This document shows positions 33,155-45,900 of a stretch of DNA of 64,000 bases, in pieces. The stretch is from Aplidium turbinatum (lineage: Eukaryota; Chordata; Ascidiacea; Aplousobranchia; Polyclinidae). The position numbers were made by a program, and so were the translations under genes. Below the pieces are notes generated by a model that did not search any database, was not told the DNA's origin, and saw nothing but the letters and a program-made list of their open reading frames with translations. Location of the stretch: the NCBI GenBank assembly GCA_918807975.1, contig OU964918.1, positions 23,916,477 to 23,980,476 on the forward strand, read 5' to 3'. How positions within the stretch are numbered: the first letter of the stretch is position 1; each line of letters begins with the position of its first letter.

Positions 33155-35344
33155 TTGAAAAAAATTTTCTTTTTAAAACAACTTTTCAAAATATTTTCTA
33201 AGACATTTCATACAGTGAAAAATATTTTTTTTTGCGAAACTATCCAATTCTTTTTGTTTGAAACTAACGTCATTAAAAATTGTCTAAGAAAGTTTTTTTA
33301 CGTACTAAAAGTGAAAATTATTGAAAAAAAATTGTCTTTTCAAAAAAATTTTTCTAAGACATTTCATACAGTGAAAAATAATTTTTTTTTGCGAAACTAT
33401 CCAATTCCTTTTGTTTGAAACTAACGTCATTAAAAATTGTCTAAGAAAGTTTTTTTACGTACTAAAAGTAAAAATTATTGAAAAAAAATTGTCTTTTCAA
33501 AAAAATTGTTCTAAGACATTTCATACAGTGAAAAATATTTTTTTTTTGCGAAACTATCCAATTCTTTTTGTTTGAAACTATTGTCATTAAAAATTGTCTA
33601 AGAAAGTTTTTTTACGTACTAAAAGTGAAAATTATTGAAAAAAAATTGTCTTTTCAAAAAAATTTTTCTAAGACATTTCATACAGTGAAAAATAATTTTT
33701 TTTTGCGAAACTGTCTAATTCTTTTTGTTTGAAACTAACGTCATTAAAAAGTGTCTAAGAAAGTTTTTTTACGTACTAAAAGTGAAAATTATTGAAAAAA
33801 AATTGTCTTTTCAAAAAAAACTTTCTAAGACATTTCATACAGTGAAAAATAATTTTTTTTTGCGAAACTGTCTAATTCTTTTTGTTTGAAACTAACGTCA
33901 TTAAAAATTGTCTAAGAAAGTTTTTTTACGTACTAAAAGTAAAAATTATTGAAAAAAAATTGTCTTTTCAAAAAAATTTTTCTAAGACATTTCATACAGT
34001 GAAAAATAATTTTTTTTTGCGAAACTGTCTAATTTTTTTTGTTTGAAACTAACGTCATTAAAACTTGTCTAAGAAAGTTTTTTTACGTACTAAAAGTGAA
34101 AATTATTGAAAAAAGATTTTTCTAAGACATTTCATACAGTGAAAAATAATTTTTTTTTGCGAAACTATCCAATTCCTTTTGTTTGAAACTAACGTCATTA
34201 AAACTTGTCTAAGAAAGTTTTTTTACGTACTAAAAGTGAAAATTATTGAAAACAAATTGTCTTTTCAAAAAAAATTTTTCTAAGACATTTCATACAGTAA
34301 AAAATAATTTTTTTTTGCGAAACTGCCTAATTCTTTTTGTTTGAAACTAAAGTCATTAAAGCTTGTCTAAGAAAGTTTTTTTACGTACTAAAAGTGAAAA
34401 TTATTGAAAACAAATTGTCTTTTCAAAAAAATTTTTCTAAGACATTTCATACAGTGAAAAATAATTTTTTTTTGCGGATCTGTCTAATTCTTTTTGTTTG
34501 AAACTAACGTCATTAAAAAGTGTCTAAGAAAGTTTTTTTACGTACTAAAAGTGAAAATTATTGAAAAAAATTGTCTTTTCAAAAAAAACTTTCTAAGACA
34601 TTCCATACTGTGAAAAATATTTTTTTTTTGCGAAACTATCCACTTCTTTTTGTTTGAAACTAAGGTCATTAAAAATTGTCTAAGAAAGTTTTTTTACGTA
34701 CTAAAAGTGAAAATTATTGAAAAAAAATTGTCTTTTCAAAAAAATTTTTCTAAGACATTTCATACAGTAAAAAATAATTTTTTTTTGCGAAACTGTCTAA
34801 TTCTTTTTGTTTAAAACTAACGTCATTAAAAATTGTCTAAGAAAGTTTTTTTACGTACTAAAAGTGAAAATTATTGAAAAAAAATTGTCTTTTCAAAAAA
34901 ATTTTTCTAAGACATTTCATACAGTGAAAAATAATTTTTTTTTGCCAAACTATCTAATTCTTTTTGTTTGAAACTAACGTCATTAAAAATTGTCTAAGAA
35001 AGTTTTTTTACGTACTAAAAGTAAAAATTATTGAAAAAAAATTGTCTTTTCAAAAAAATTTTTCTAAGACATTTCATACAGTGAAAAATAATTTTTTTTT
35101 GCGAAACTATCCAATTCTTTTTGTTTGAAACTAACGTCATTAAAAATTGTCTAAGAAAGTTTTTTTACGTACTAAAAGTGAAAATTATTGAAAAAATATT
35201 GTCTTTTCAAAAAATTTTTCTAAGACATTTCATACAGTGAAAAATAATTTTTTTTTTGCAAAACTATCCAATTCTTTTTGTTTGAAACTTACGTCATTAA
35301 AAATTGTCTAAGAAAGTTTTTTTACGTACTAAAAGTGAAAATTA
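33155..35344 (+). repeat. 2.19-kb HOR (14 monomers), full copy
   Basis: The TTTTTAAAACAACTTTTC monomer at 33155 recurs at 35345, and the 140-bp marker at 34115 recurs at 36305, both 2190 bp apart. The unit joins about six monomers of the AACAAC / AATTGTTC / CTATTGTCATT type to most of the 8-monomer series seen in domain 1 (CTGCCTAATTC, GCGGATCTG, CCATACTGTG, GCCAAACT). Confidence 0.87.
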
Positions 35345-36450
35345 TTGAAAAAAATTTTCTTTTTAAAACAACTTTTCAAAATATTTTCTAAGACATTTCA
35401 TACAGTGAAAAATATTTTTTTTTGCGAAACTATCCAATTCTTTTTGTTTGAAACTAACGTCATTAAAAATTGTCTAAGAAAGTTTTTTTACGTACTAAAA
35501 GTGAAAATTATTGAAAAAAAATTGTCTTTTCAAAAAAATTTTTCTAAGACATTTCATACAGTGAAAAATAATTTTTTTTTGCGAAACTATCCAATTCCTT
35601 TTGTTTGAAACTAACGTCATTAAAAATTGTCTAAGAAAGTTTTTTTACGTACTAAAAGTAAAAATTATTGAAAAAAAATTGTCTTTTCAAAAAAATTGTT
35701 CTAAGACATTTCATACAGTGAAAAATATTTTTTTTTTGCGAAACTATCCAATTCTTTTTGTTTGAAACTATTGTCATTAAAAATTGTCTAAGAAAGTTTT
35801 TTTACGTACTAAAAGTGAAAATTATTGAAAAAAAATTGTCTTTTCAAAAAAATTTTTCTAAGACATTTCATACAGTGAAAAATAATTTTTTTTTGCGAAA
35901 CTGTCTAATTCTTTTTGTTTGAAACTAACGTCATTAAAAAGTGTCTAAGAAAGTTTTTTTACGTACTAAAAGTGAAAATTATTGAAAAAAAATTGTCTTT
36001 TCAAAAAAAACTTTCTAAGACATTTCATACAGTGAAAAATAATTTTTTTTTGCGAAACTGTCTAATTCTTTTTGTTTGAAACTAACGTCATTAAAAATTG
36101 TCTAAGAAAGTTTTTTTACGTACTAAAAGTAAAAATTATTGAAAAAAAATTGTCTTTTCAAAAAAATTTTTCTAAGACATTTCATACAGTGAAAAATAAT
36201 TTTTTTTTGCGAAACTGTCTAATTTTTTTTGTTTGAAACTAACGTCATTAAAACTTGTCTAAGAAAGTTTTTTTACGTACTAAAAGTGAAAATTATTGAA
36301 AAAAGATTTTTCTAAGACATTTCATACAGTGAAAAATAATTTTTTTTTGCGAAACTATCCAATTCCTTTTGTTTGAAACTAACGTCATTAAAACTTGTCT
36401 AAGAAAGTTTTTTTACGTACTAAAAGTGAAAATTATTGAAAAAAAATTGT
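35345..36450 (+). repeat. 2.19-kb HOR, partial second copy
   Basis: It follows the full copy up to the monomer after the 140-bp marker (36305). There the CTGCCTAATTC and GCGGATCTG monomers are skipped and the sequence goes straight to a monomer with AAAAAACTTTC and CCATACTGTG (CCACTTC at 36516 instead of the expected 36830). Two monomers, about 314 bp, are missing relative to the full copy. Confidence 0.8.
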
Positions 36451-37315
36451 CTTTTCAAAAAAAACTTTCTAAGACATTCCATACTGTGAAAAATATTTTT
36501 TTTTTGCGAAACTATCCACTTCTTTTTGTTTGAAACTAAGGTCATTAAAAATTGTCTAAGAAAGTTTTTTTACGTACTAAAAGTGAAAATTATTGAAAAA
36601 AAATTGTCTTTTCAAAAAAATTTTTCTAAGACATTTCATACAGTAAAAAATAATTTTTTTTTGCGAAACTGTCTAATTCTTTTTGTTTAAAACTAACGTC
36701 ATTAAAAATTGTCTAAGAAAGTTTTTTTACGTACTAAAAGTGAAAATTATTGAAAAAAAATTGTCTTTTCAAAAAAATTTTTCTAAGACATTTCATACAG
36801 TGAAAAATAATTTTTTTTTGCCAAACTATCTAATTCTTTTTGTTTGAAACTAACGTCATTAAAAATTGTCTAAGAAAGTTTTTTTACGTACTAAAAGTAA
36901 AAATTATTGAAAAAAAATTGTCTTTTCAAAAAAATTTTTCTAAGACATTTCATACAGTGAAAAATAATTTTTTTTTGCGAAACTATCCAATTCTTTTTGT
37001 TTGAAACTAACGTCATTAAAAATTGTCTAAGAAAGTTTTTTTACGTACTAAAAATGAAAATTATTGAAAAAAAATTGTCTTTTCAAAAAAAATTTTTCTA
37101 AGACATTTCATACAGTGAAAAATAATTTTTTTTTGCGAAACTGTCTAATTTTTTTTGTTTGAAACTAACGTCATTAAAACTTGTCTAAGAAAGTTTTTTT
37201 ACGTACTAAAAGTGAAAATTATTGAAAAAAAATTGTCTTTTCAAAAAAATTTTTCTAAGACATTTCATACAATAAAAAATAATTTTTTTTTGCGAAACTG
37301 TCTAATTCTTTTTGT
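36450..37315 (+). repeat. Transition from the 8-monomer series to the 6.15-kb HOR
   Basis: It holds five monomers of the 8-monomer series (CCATACTGTG, CAGTAAAAA, GCCAAACT, AGTAAAAATT, AAAATGAAAATT). Then a monomer with CATACAATAAAAAATAA, which in the 5.07-kb HOR lies just before the doubled TGGCGAAAAATAA monomer (near 12465 and 18170). The change of series happens between two monomers with no foreign sequence at the join. Confidence 0.75.
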
Positions 37316-40300
37316 TTAAAACTAACGTCATTAAAAATTGTCTAAGAAAGTTTTTTTACGTACTAAAAGTGAAAATTATTGAAAAAAAATTGTTTTTTCA
37401 AAAAGAATTTTCAAAAACTTTTCTAAGGCATTTCATACAGTGAAAAATAATTTTTTTTGGCGAAAAATAATTTTTTTTTGCGAAACTGTCTAATTCTTTT
37501 TGTTTGAAACTAACGTCATTAAAAAGTGTCTAAGAAAGTTTTTTTACGTACTAAAAGTCAAAATTATTGAAAAAAAATTGTCTTTTCAAAAAAAATTTTC
37601 TAAGTTATTTCATACAGTAAAAAATAATTTTTTTTTGCGAAACTATCTAATTCTTTTTGTTTGAAACTAACGTCATTAAAAATTGTCTAAGAAAGTTTTT
37701 TTACGTACTAAAAGTGAAAATTATTGAAAAAAAATTGTCTTTTCAAATAAATTTTTCTAAGACACTTCATACAGTGAAAAATAATTTTTTTTTGCGAAAC
37801 TGTCTAATTCTTTTTGTTTGAAACTAACGTCAATAAAACTTGTCTAAGAAAGTTTTTTTACGTACTAAAAGTGAAAATTATTGAAAAAAAATTTTTCTAA
37901 GACATTTCATACAGTGAAAAATAATTTTTTTTTGCGAAACTATCCAATTCCTTTTGTTTGAAACTAACGTCATTAAAAATTGTCTAAGAAAGTTTTGTTA
38001 CGTACTAAAAGTGAAAATTATTGAAAAAAAATTGTCTTTTCAAAAAAAATTTTTCTAAGACATTTCATACAGTGAAAAATAATTTTTTTTTGCGAAACTG
38101 TCTAATTCTTTTTGTTTGAAACTAACGTCATTAAAAAGTGTCTAAGAAAGTTTTTTTACGTACTAAAAGTGAAAATTATTGAAAAAAAATTGTCTTTTCA
38201 AAAAAAATTCGCTAAGACTTTTCATACAGTAAAAAATAATTTTTTTTTGCGAAACTATCTAATTCTTTTTGTTTGAAACTAACGTCATTAAAAATTGTCT
38301 AAGAAAGTTTTTTTATGTACTAAAAGTGAAAATTATTGAAAAAAAATTGTCTTTTCAAAAAAAGTTTTTCTAAGACATTTCATACAGTGAAAAATAATTT
38401 TTTTTTGCGAAACTGTCTAATTCTTTTTGTTTGAAACTAACGTCATTAAAAAGTGTCTAAGAAAGTTTTTTTACGTACTAAAAGTGAAAATTATTGAAAA
38501 AAAATTGTCTTTTCAAAAAAAATTCTCTAAGACATTTCATACAGTAAAAAATAATTTTTTTTTGCGAAACTATCTAATTCTTTTTGTTTGAAACTAACGT
38601 CATTAAAAATTGTCTAAGAAAGTTTTTTTACGAACTAAAATTAAAAATTATTGAAAAAAAATTGTCTTTTCAAAAAATTTTTCTAAGACATTTCATACAG
38701 CGAAAAATAATTTTTTTTTGCAAAACTGTCTAATTCTTTTTGTTTGAAACTATTTTCATTAAAAATTGTCTAAGAAAGTTTTTTTACGTACTAAAAGTGA
38801 AAATTATTGAAAAAAAATTGTTTTTTCAAAAAAATTTTTCTAAGACATTTCATACAGTGAAAAATAATTTTTTTTTGCGAAACTGTCTAATTCTTCTTGT
38901 TTGACACAAACGTCAATAAAAAGTGTCTAAGAAAGTTATTTTACGTACTAAAAGTGAAAATTATTGAAAAAAATTTTCTTTAAAAAAGTATTTTCAAAAA
39001 TTTTTCTAAGACATTTCATACAGTGTAAAATAAATTTTTTTTGCGAAACTGTCTAATTCTTTTTGTTTGAAACTAACGTCATTAAAAAGTGTCTAAGAAA
39101 GTTTTTTTACGACTGAAAGTGAAAATTATTGAAAAAAAATTGTCTTTTCAAAAAAAATTTTCTAAGACATTTCATACAGTGAAAAATAATTTTTTTTTGC
39201 AAAACTATCCAATTCTTTTTGTTTGAAACTAACGTCATTAAAAATTGACTAAGAAAGCTTTTTTACGTACTAAAAGTGAAAATTATTGAAAAAAAATTGT
39301 CTTTTCAAAAAAAATTTTCAAAAATTTTTCTAAGACATTTCATACAGTGAAAAATAATTTTTTTTGCGAAACTGTCTAATTCTTTTTGTTTGAAACTAAC
39401 GTCATTAAAAATTGTCTAAGAAAGTTTTTTTACGTACTAAAAGTAAAAATTATTGAAAAAAAATTGTCTTTTCAAAAAAATTTTTCCAAGACTTTTCATA
39501 CAGTGAAAAATAATTTTTTTTTGCGAAACTGTCTAATTCTTTTTGTTTGAAACTAACGTCATTAAAAATTGTCTAAGAAAGTTTTTTTACGTACTAAAAG
39601 GAAAAATTATTGAAAAAAAATTGTCTTTTCAAAAAAATTGTTCTAAGACATTTCATACAGTGAAAAATAATTTTTTTTTGCGAAACTGTCTAATTCTTTT
39701 TGTTTGAAACTAACGTCATTAAAAATTGTCTAAGAAAGATTTTTTACGTACTAAAAGTGAAAATTATTGAAAAAATATTGTCTTTTCAAAAAATTTTTCT
39801 AAGACATTTCATACAGTGAAAAATAATTTTTTTTTTGCAAAACTATCCAATTCTTTTTGTTTGAAACTATTGTCATTAAAAATTGTCTAAGAAAGTTTTT
39901 TTACGTACTAAAAGTGAAAATTATTGAAAAAAATTTTCTTTTTAAAACAAATTTTCTAAGACATTTCATACGGTGAAAAATATTTTTTTTTTGCGAAACT
40001 ATCCAATTCTTTTTGTTTGAAACTAACGTCATTAAAAATTGTCTAAGAAAGTTTTTTTACGTACTAAAAGTGAAAATTATTGAAAAAAAATTGTCTTTTC
40101 AAAAAAATTTTTCTAAGACATTTCATACAGTGAAAAATAATTTTTTTTTGCGAAACTATCCAATTCCTTTTGTTTGAAACTAACGTCATTAAAAATTGTC
40201 TAAGAAAGTTTTTTTACGAACTGAAAGTGAAAATTATTGAAAAAAAATTGTCTTTTCAAAAAAATTTTTCTAAGACATTTCATACAGTGAAAAATAATTT

Positions 40301-42983
40301 TTTTTTGCGAAACTGTCTAATTCTTTTTGTTTGAAACTAACGTCATTAAAAAGTGTCTAAGAAAGTTTTTTTACGTACTAAAAGTGAAAATTATTGAAAA
40401 AAAATTGTCTTTTCAAAAAAAACTTTCTAAGACATTTCATACAGTGAAAAATAATTTTTTTTGCGAAACTGTCTAATTCTTTTTGTTTGAAACTAACGTC
40501 ATTAAAAATTGTCTAAGAAAGTTTTTTTACGTACTAAAAGTAAAAATTATTGAAAAAAAATTGTCTTTTCAAAAAAATTGTTCTAAGACATTTCATACAG
40601 TGAAAAATAATTTTTTTTTGCGAAACTGTCTAATTCTTTTTGTTTGAAACTAACGTCATTAAAAATTGTCTAAGAAAGTTTTTTTACGTACTAAAAGTGA
40701 AACTTATTGAAAAAATATTGTCTTTTCAAAAAATTTTTCTAAGACATTTCATACAGTAAAAAATAATTTTTTTTTTGCAAAACTATCCAATTCTTTTTGT
40801 TTGAAACTTACGTCATTAAAAATTGTCTAAGAAAGTTTTTTTACGTACTAAAATTGAAAATTATTGAAAAAAATTTTCTTTTTAAAACAAATTTTCAAAA
40901 TATTTTCTAAGACATTTCATACAGTGAAAAATATTTTTTTTTGCGAAACTATCCAATTCTTTTTGTTTGAAACTAACGTCATTAAAAATTGTCTAAGAAA
41001 GTTTTTTTACGTACTAAAAGTGAAAATTATTGAAAAAAAATTGTCTTTTCAAAAAAATTTTTCTAAGACATTTCATACAGTGAAAAATAATTTTTTTTTG
41101 CGAAACTATCCAATTCCTTTTGTTTGAAACTAACGTCATTAAAAATTGTCTAAGAAAGTTTTTTTACGTACTAAAAGTAAAAATTATTGAAAAAAAATTG
41201 TCTTTTCAAAAAAATTGTTCTAAGACATTTCATACAGTGAAAAATATTTTTTTTTTGCGAAACTATCCAATTCTTTTTGTTTGAAACTAACGTCATTAAA
41301 AATTGTCTAAGAAAGTTTTTTTACGTACTAAAAGTGAAAATTATTGAAAAAAAATTGTCTTTTCAAAAAAATTTTTCTAAGACATTTCATACAGTGAAAA
41401 ATAATTTTTTTTTGCGAAACTGTCTAATTCTTTTTGTTTGAAACTAACGTCATTAAAAAGTGTCTAAGAAAGTTTTTTTACGTACTAAAAGTGAAAATTA
41501 TTGAAAAAAAATTGTCTTTTCAAAAAAAACTTTCTAAGACATTTCATACAGTGAAAAATAATTTTTTTTTGCGAAACTGTCTAATTCTTTTTGTTTGAAA
41601 CTAACGTCATTAAAAATTGTCTAAGAAAGTTTTTTTACGTACTAAAAGTAAAAATTATTGAAAAAAAATTGTCTTTTCAAAAAAATTTTTCTAAGACATT
41701 TCATACAGTGAAAAATAATTTTTTTTTGCGAAACTGTCTAGTTTTTTTTGTATGAAACTAACGTCATTAAAACTTGTCTAAGAAAGTTTTTTTACGTACT
41801 AAAAGTGAAAATTATTGAAATAAGATTTTTCTAAGACATTTCATACAGTGAAAAATAATTTTTTTTTGCGAAACTGTCTAATTCTTTTTGTTTGAAACTA
41901 ACGTCATTAAAAATTGTCTATGAAAGTTTTTTTACGTACTAAAAGTGAAAATTATTGAAAAAAAATTGTCTTTTCAAAAAAATTTTTCTAAGACATTTCA
42001 TACAGTGAAAAATAATTTTTTTTTGCGAAACTGTCTAATTTCTTTTGTTTGAAACTAACGTCATTTAAACTTGTCTAAGAAAGTTTTTTTACGTACTAAA
42101 AGTGAAAATTATTGAAAAAAAATTTTTCTAAGACATCTCATACAGTGAAAAATAATTTTTTTTTGCGAAACTGTCTAATTCTTTTTGTTTGAAACTAACG
42201 TCATTAAAAATTGTCTAAGAAAGTTTTTTTACGTACTAAAAGTGAAAATTATTGAAAAAAAATTGTCTTTTCAAAAAATTTTTCTAAGACATTTCATACA
42301 GTGAAAAATAATTTTTTTTTTGCAAAACTATCCAATTCTTTTTGTTTGAAACTTACGTCATTAAAAATTGTCTAAGAAAGTTTTTTTACGTACTAAAAGT
42401 GAAAATTATTGAAAAAAATTTTCTTTTTAAAACAAATTTTCAAAATATTTTCTAAGACATTTCATACAGTGAAAAATATTTTTTTTTTGCGAAACTATCC
42501 AATTCTTTTGCTTGAAACTAACGTCATTAAAAATTGTCTAAGAAAGTTTTTTTACGTACTAAAAGTGAAAATTATTGAAAAAAAATTGTCTTTTCAAAAA
42601 AATTTTTCTAAGACATTTCATACAGTGAAAAATAATTTTTTTTTGCGAAACTGTCTAATTCTTTTTGTTTGAAACTAACGTCATTAAAAAGTGTCTAAGA
42701 AAGTTTTTTTACGTACTAAAAGTCAAAATTATTGAAAAAAACTTGTCTTTTCAAAAAAAATTTTCTAAGACATTTCATACAGTAAAAAATAATTTTTTTT
42801 TGCGAAACTATCTAATTCTTTTTGTTTGAAACTAACGTCATTAAAACTTGTCTAAGAAAGTTTTTTTACGTACTAAAAGTCAAAATTATTGAAAAAAAAT
42901 TGTCTTTTCAAATAAATTTTTCTAAGACACTTCATACAGTGAAAAATAATTTTTTTTTGCGAAACTGTCTAATTCTTTTTGTT
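37315..42983 (+). repeat. 6.15-kb HOR, copy 1 (5.67 kb, lacks three monomers)
   Basis: Markers: TGGCGAAAAATAA at 37458, CTAAGTTATTTC at 37600, GACACAAACG at 38903, TTATTTTACG near 38938, a long AAAACAAATTTTC monomer at 40864 and CTATGAAAG near 41920. The first two recur 5667 bp later and the rest 6147 bp later, so this copy lacks 480 bp present in copy 2. The left part follows the second half of the 5.07-kb HOR; the right part resembles domain 2. Confidence 0.86.
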
Positions 42984-45900
42984 TGAAACTAACGTCATTA
43001 AAAATTGTCTAAGAAAGTTTTTTTACGTACTAAAAGTGAAAATTATTGAAAAAAAATTGTTTTTTCAAAAAGAATTTTCAAAAACTTTTCTAAGGCATTT
43101 CATACAGTGAAAAATAATTTTTTTTGGCGAAAAATAATTTTTTTTTGCGAAACTGTCTAATTCTTTTTGTTTGAAACTAACGTCATTAAAAAGTGTCTAA
43201 GAAAGTTTTTTTACGTACTAAAAGTCAAAATTATTGAAAAAAAATTGTCTTTTCAAAAAAAATTTTCTAAGTTATTTCATACAGTAAAAAATAATTTTTT
43301 TTTGCGAAACTATCTAATTCTTTTTGTTTGAAACTAACGTCATTAAAAATTGTCTAAGAAAGTTTTTTTACGTACTAAAAGTGAAAATTATTGAAAAAAA
43401 ATTGTCTTTTCAAATAAATTTTTCTAAGACACTTCATACAGTGAAAAATAATTTTTTTTTGCGAAACTGTCTAATTCTTTTTGTTTGAAACTAACGTCAA
43501 TAAAACTTGTCTAAGAAAGTTTTTTTACGTACTAAAAGTGAAAATTATTGAAAAAAAATTTTTCTAAGACATTTCATACAGTGAAAAATAATTTTTTTTT
43601 GCGAAACTATCCAATTCCTTTTGTTTGAAACTAACGTCATTAAAAATTGTCTAAGAAAGTTTTGTTACGTACTAAAAGTGAAAATTATTGAAAAAAAATT
43701 GTCTTTTCAAAAAAAATTTTTCTAAGACATTTCATACAGTGAAAAATAATTTTTTTTTGCGAAACTGTCTAATTCTTTTTGTTTGAAACTAACGTCATTA
43801 AAAAGTGTCTAAGAAAGTTTTTTTACGTACTAAAAGTGAAAATTATTGAAAAAAAATTGTCTTTTCAAAAAAAATTCGCTAAGACTTTTCATACAGTAAA
43901 AAATAATTTTTTTTTGCGAAACTATCTAATTCTTTTTGTTTGAAACTAACGTCATTAAAAATTGTCTAAGAAAGTTTTTTTATGTACTAAAAGTGAAAAT
44001 TATTGAAAAAAAATTGTCTTTTCAAAAAAAGTTTTTCTAAGACATTTCATACAGTGAAAAATAATTTTTTTTTGCGAAACTGTCTAATTCTTTTTGTTTG
44101 AAACTAACGTCATTAAAAAGTGTCTAAGAAAGTTTTTTTACGTACTAAAAGTGAAAATTATTGAAAAAAAATTGTCTTTTCAAAAAAAATTCTCTAAGAC
44201 ATTTCATACAGTAAAAAATAATTTTTTTTTGCGAAACTATCTAATTCTTTTTGTTTGAAACTAACGTCATTAAAAATTGTCTAAGAAAGTTTTTTTACGA
44301 ACTAAAATTAAAAATTATTGAAAAAAAATTGTCTTTTCAAAAAATTTTTCTAAGACATTTCATACAGCGAAAAATAATTTTTTTTTGCAAAACTGTCTAA
44401 TTCTTTTTGTTTGAAACTAACTTCATTGAAAATTGTCTAAGAAAGTTTTTTTACGTACTAAAAGTGAAAATTATTGAAAAAAAATTGTTTTTTCAAAAAA
44501 ATTTTTCTAAGACATTTCATACAGTGAAAAATAATTTTTTTTTGCGAAACTGTCTAATTCTTTTTGTTTGAAACTAACGTCAATAAAAATTGTCTAAGAA
44601 AGTTTTTTTACGTACTAAAAGTGAAAATTATTAAAAAAAATTGTCTTTTCAAAAAAAATTTTCAAAAATTTTTCTAAGACATTTCATACAGTGAAAAATA
44701 ATTTTTTTTGCGAAACTGTCTAATTCTTTTTGTTTGAAACTAACGTCATTAAAAATTGTCTAAGAAAGTTTTTTTACGTACTAAAAGTAAAAATTATTGA
44801 AAAAAAATTGTCTTTTCAAAAAAAATTTTCTAAGACATTTCATACAGCGAAAAATAATTTTTTTTTGCAAAACTGTCTAATTCTTTTTGTTTGAAACTAT
44901 TTTCATTAAAAATTGTCTAAGAAAGTTTTTTTACGTACTAAAAGTGAAAATTATTGAAAAAAAATTGTTTTTTCAAAAAAATTTTTCTAAGACATTTCAT
45001 ACAGTGAAAAATAATTTTTTTTTGCGAAACTGTCTAATTCTTCTTGTTTGACACAAACGTCAATAAAAAGTGTCTAAGAAAGTTATTTTACGTACTAAAA
45101 GTGAAAATTATTGAAAAAAATTTTCTTTAAAAAAGTATTTTCAAAAATTTTTCTAAGACATTTCATACAGTGTAAAATAAATTTTTTTTGCGAAACTGTC
45201 TAATTCTTTTTGTTTGAAACTAACGTCATTAAAAAGTGTCTAAGAAAGTTTTTTTACGACTGAAAGTGAAAATTATTGAAAAAAAATTGTCTTTTCAAAA
45301 AAAATTTTCTAAGACATTTCATACAGTGAAAAATAATTTTTTTTTGCAAAACTATCCAATTCTTTTTGTTTGAAACTAACGTCATTAAAAATTGACTAAG
45401 AAAGCTTTTTTACGTACTAAAAGTGAAAATTATTGAAAAAAAATTGTCTTTTCAAAAAAAATTTTCAAAAATTTTTCTAAGACATTTCATACAGTGAAAA
45501 ATAATTTTTTTTGCGAAACTGTCTAATTCTTTTTGTTTGAAACTAACGTCATTAAAAATTGTCTAAGAAAGTTTTTTTACGTACTAAAAGTAAAAATTAT
45601 TGAAAAAAAATTGTCTTTTCAAAAAAATTTTTCCAAGACTTTTCATACAGTGAAAAATAATTTTTTTTTGCGAAACTGTCTAATTCTTTTTGTTTGAAAC
45701 TAACGTCATTAAAAATTGTCTAAGAAAGTTTTTTTACGTACTAAAAGGAAAAATTATTGAAAAAAAATTGTCTTTTCAAAAAAATTGTTCTAAGACATTT
45801 CATACAGTGAAAAATAATTTTTTTTTGCGAAACTGTCTAATTCTTTTTGTTTGAAACTAACGTCATTAAAAATTGTCTAAGAAAGATTTTTTACGTACTA

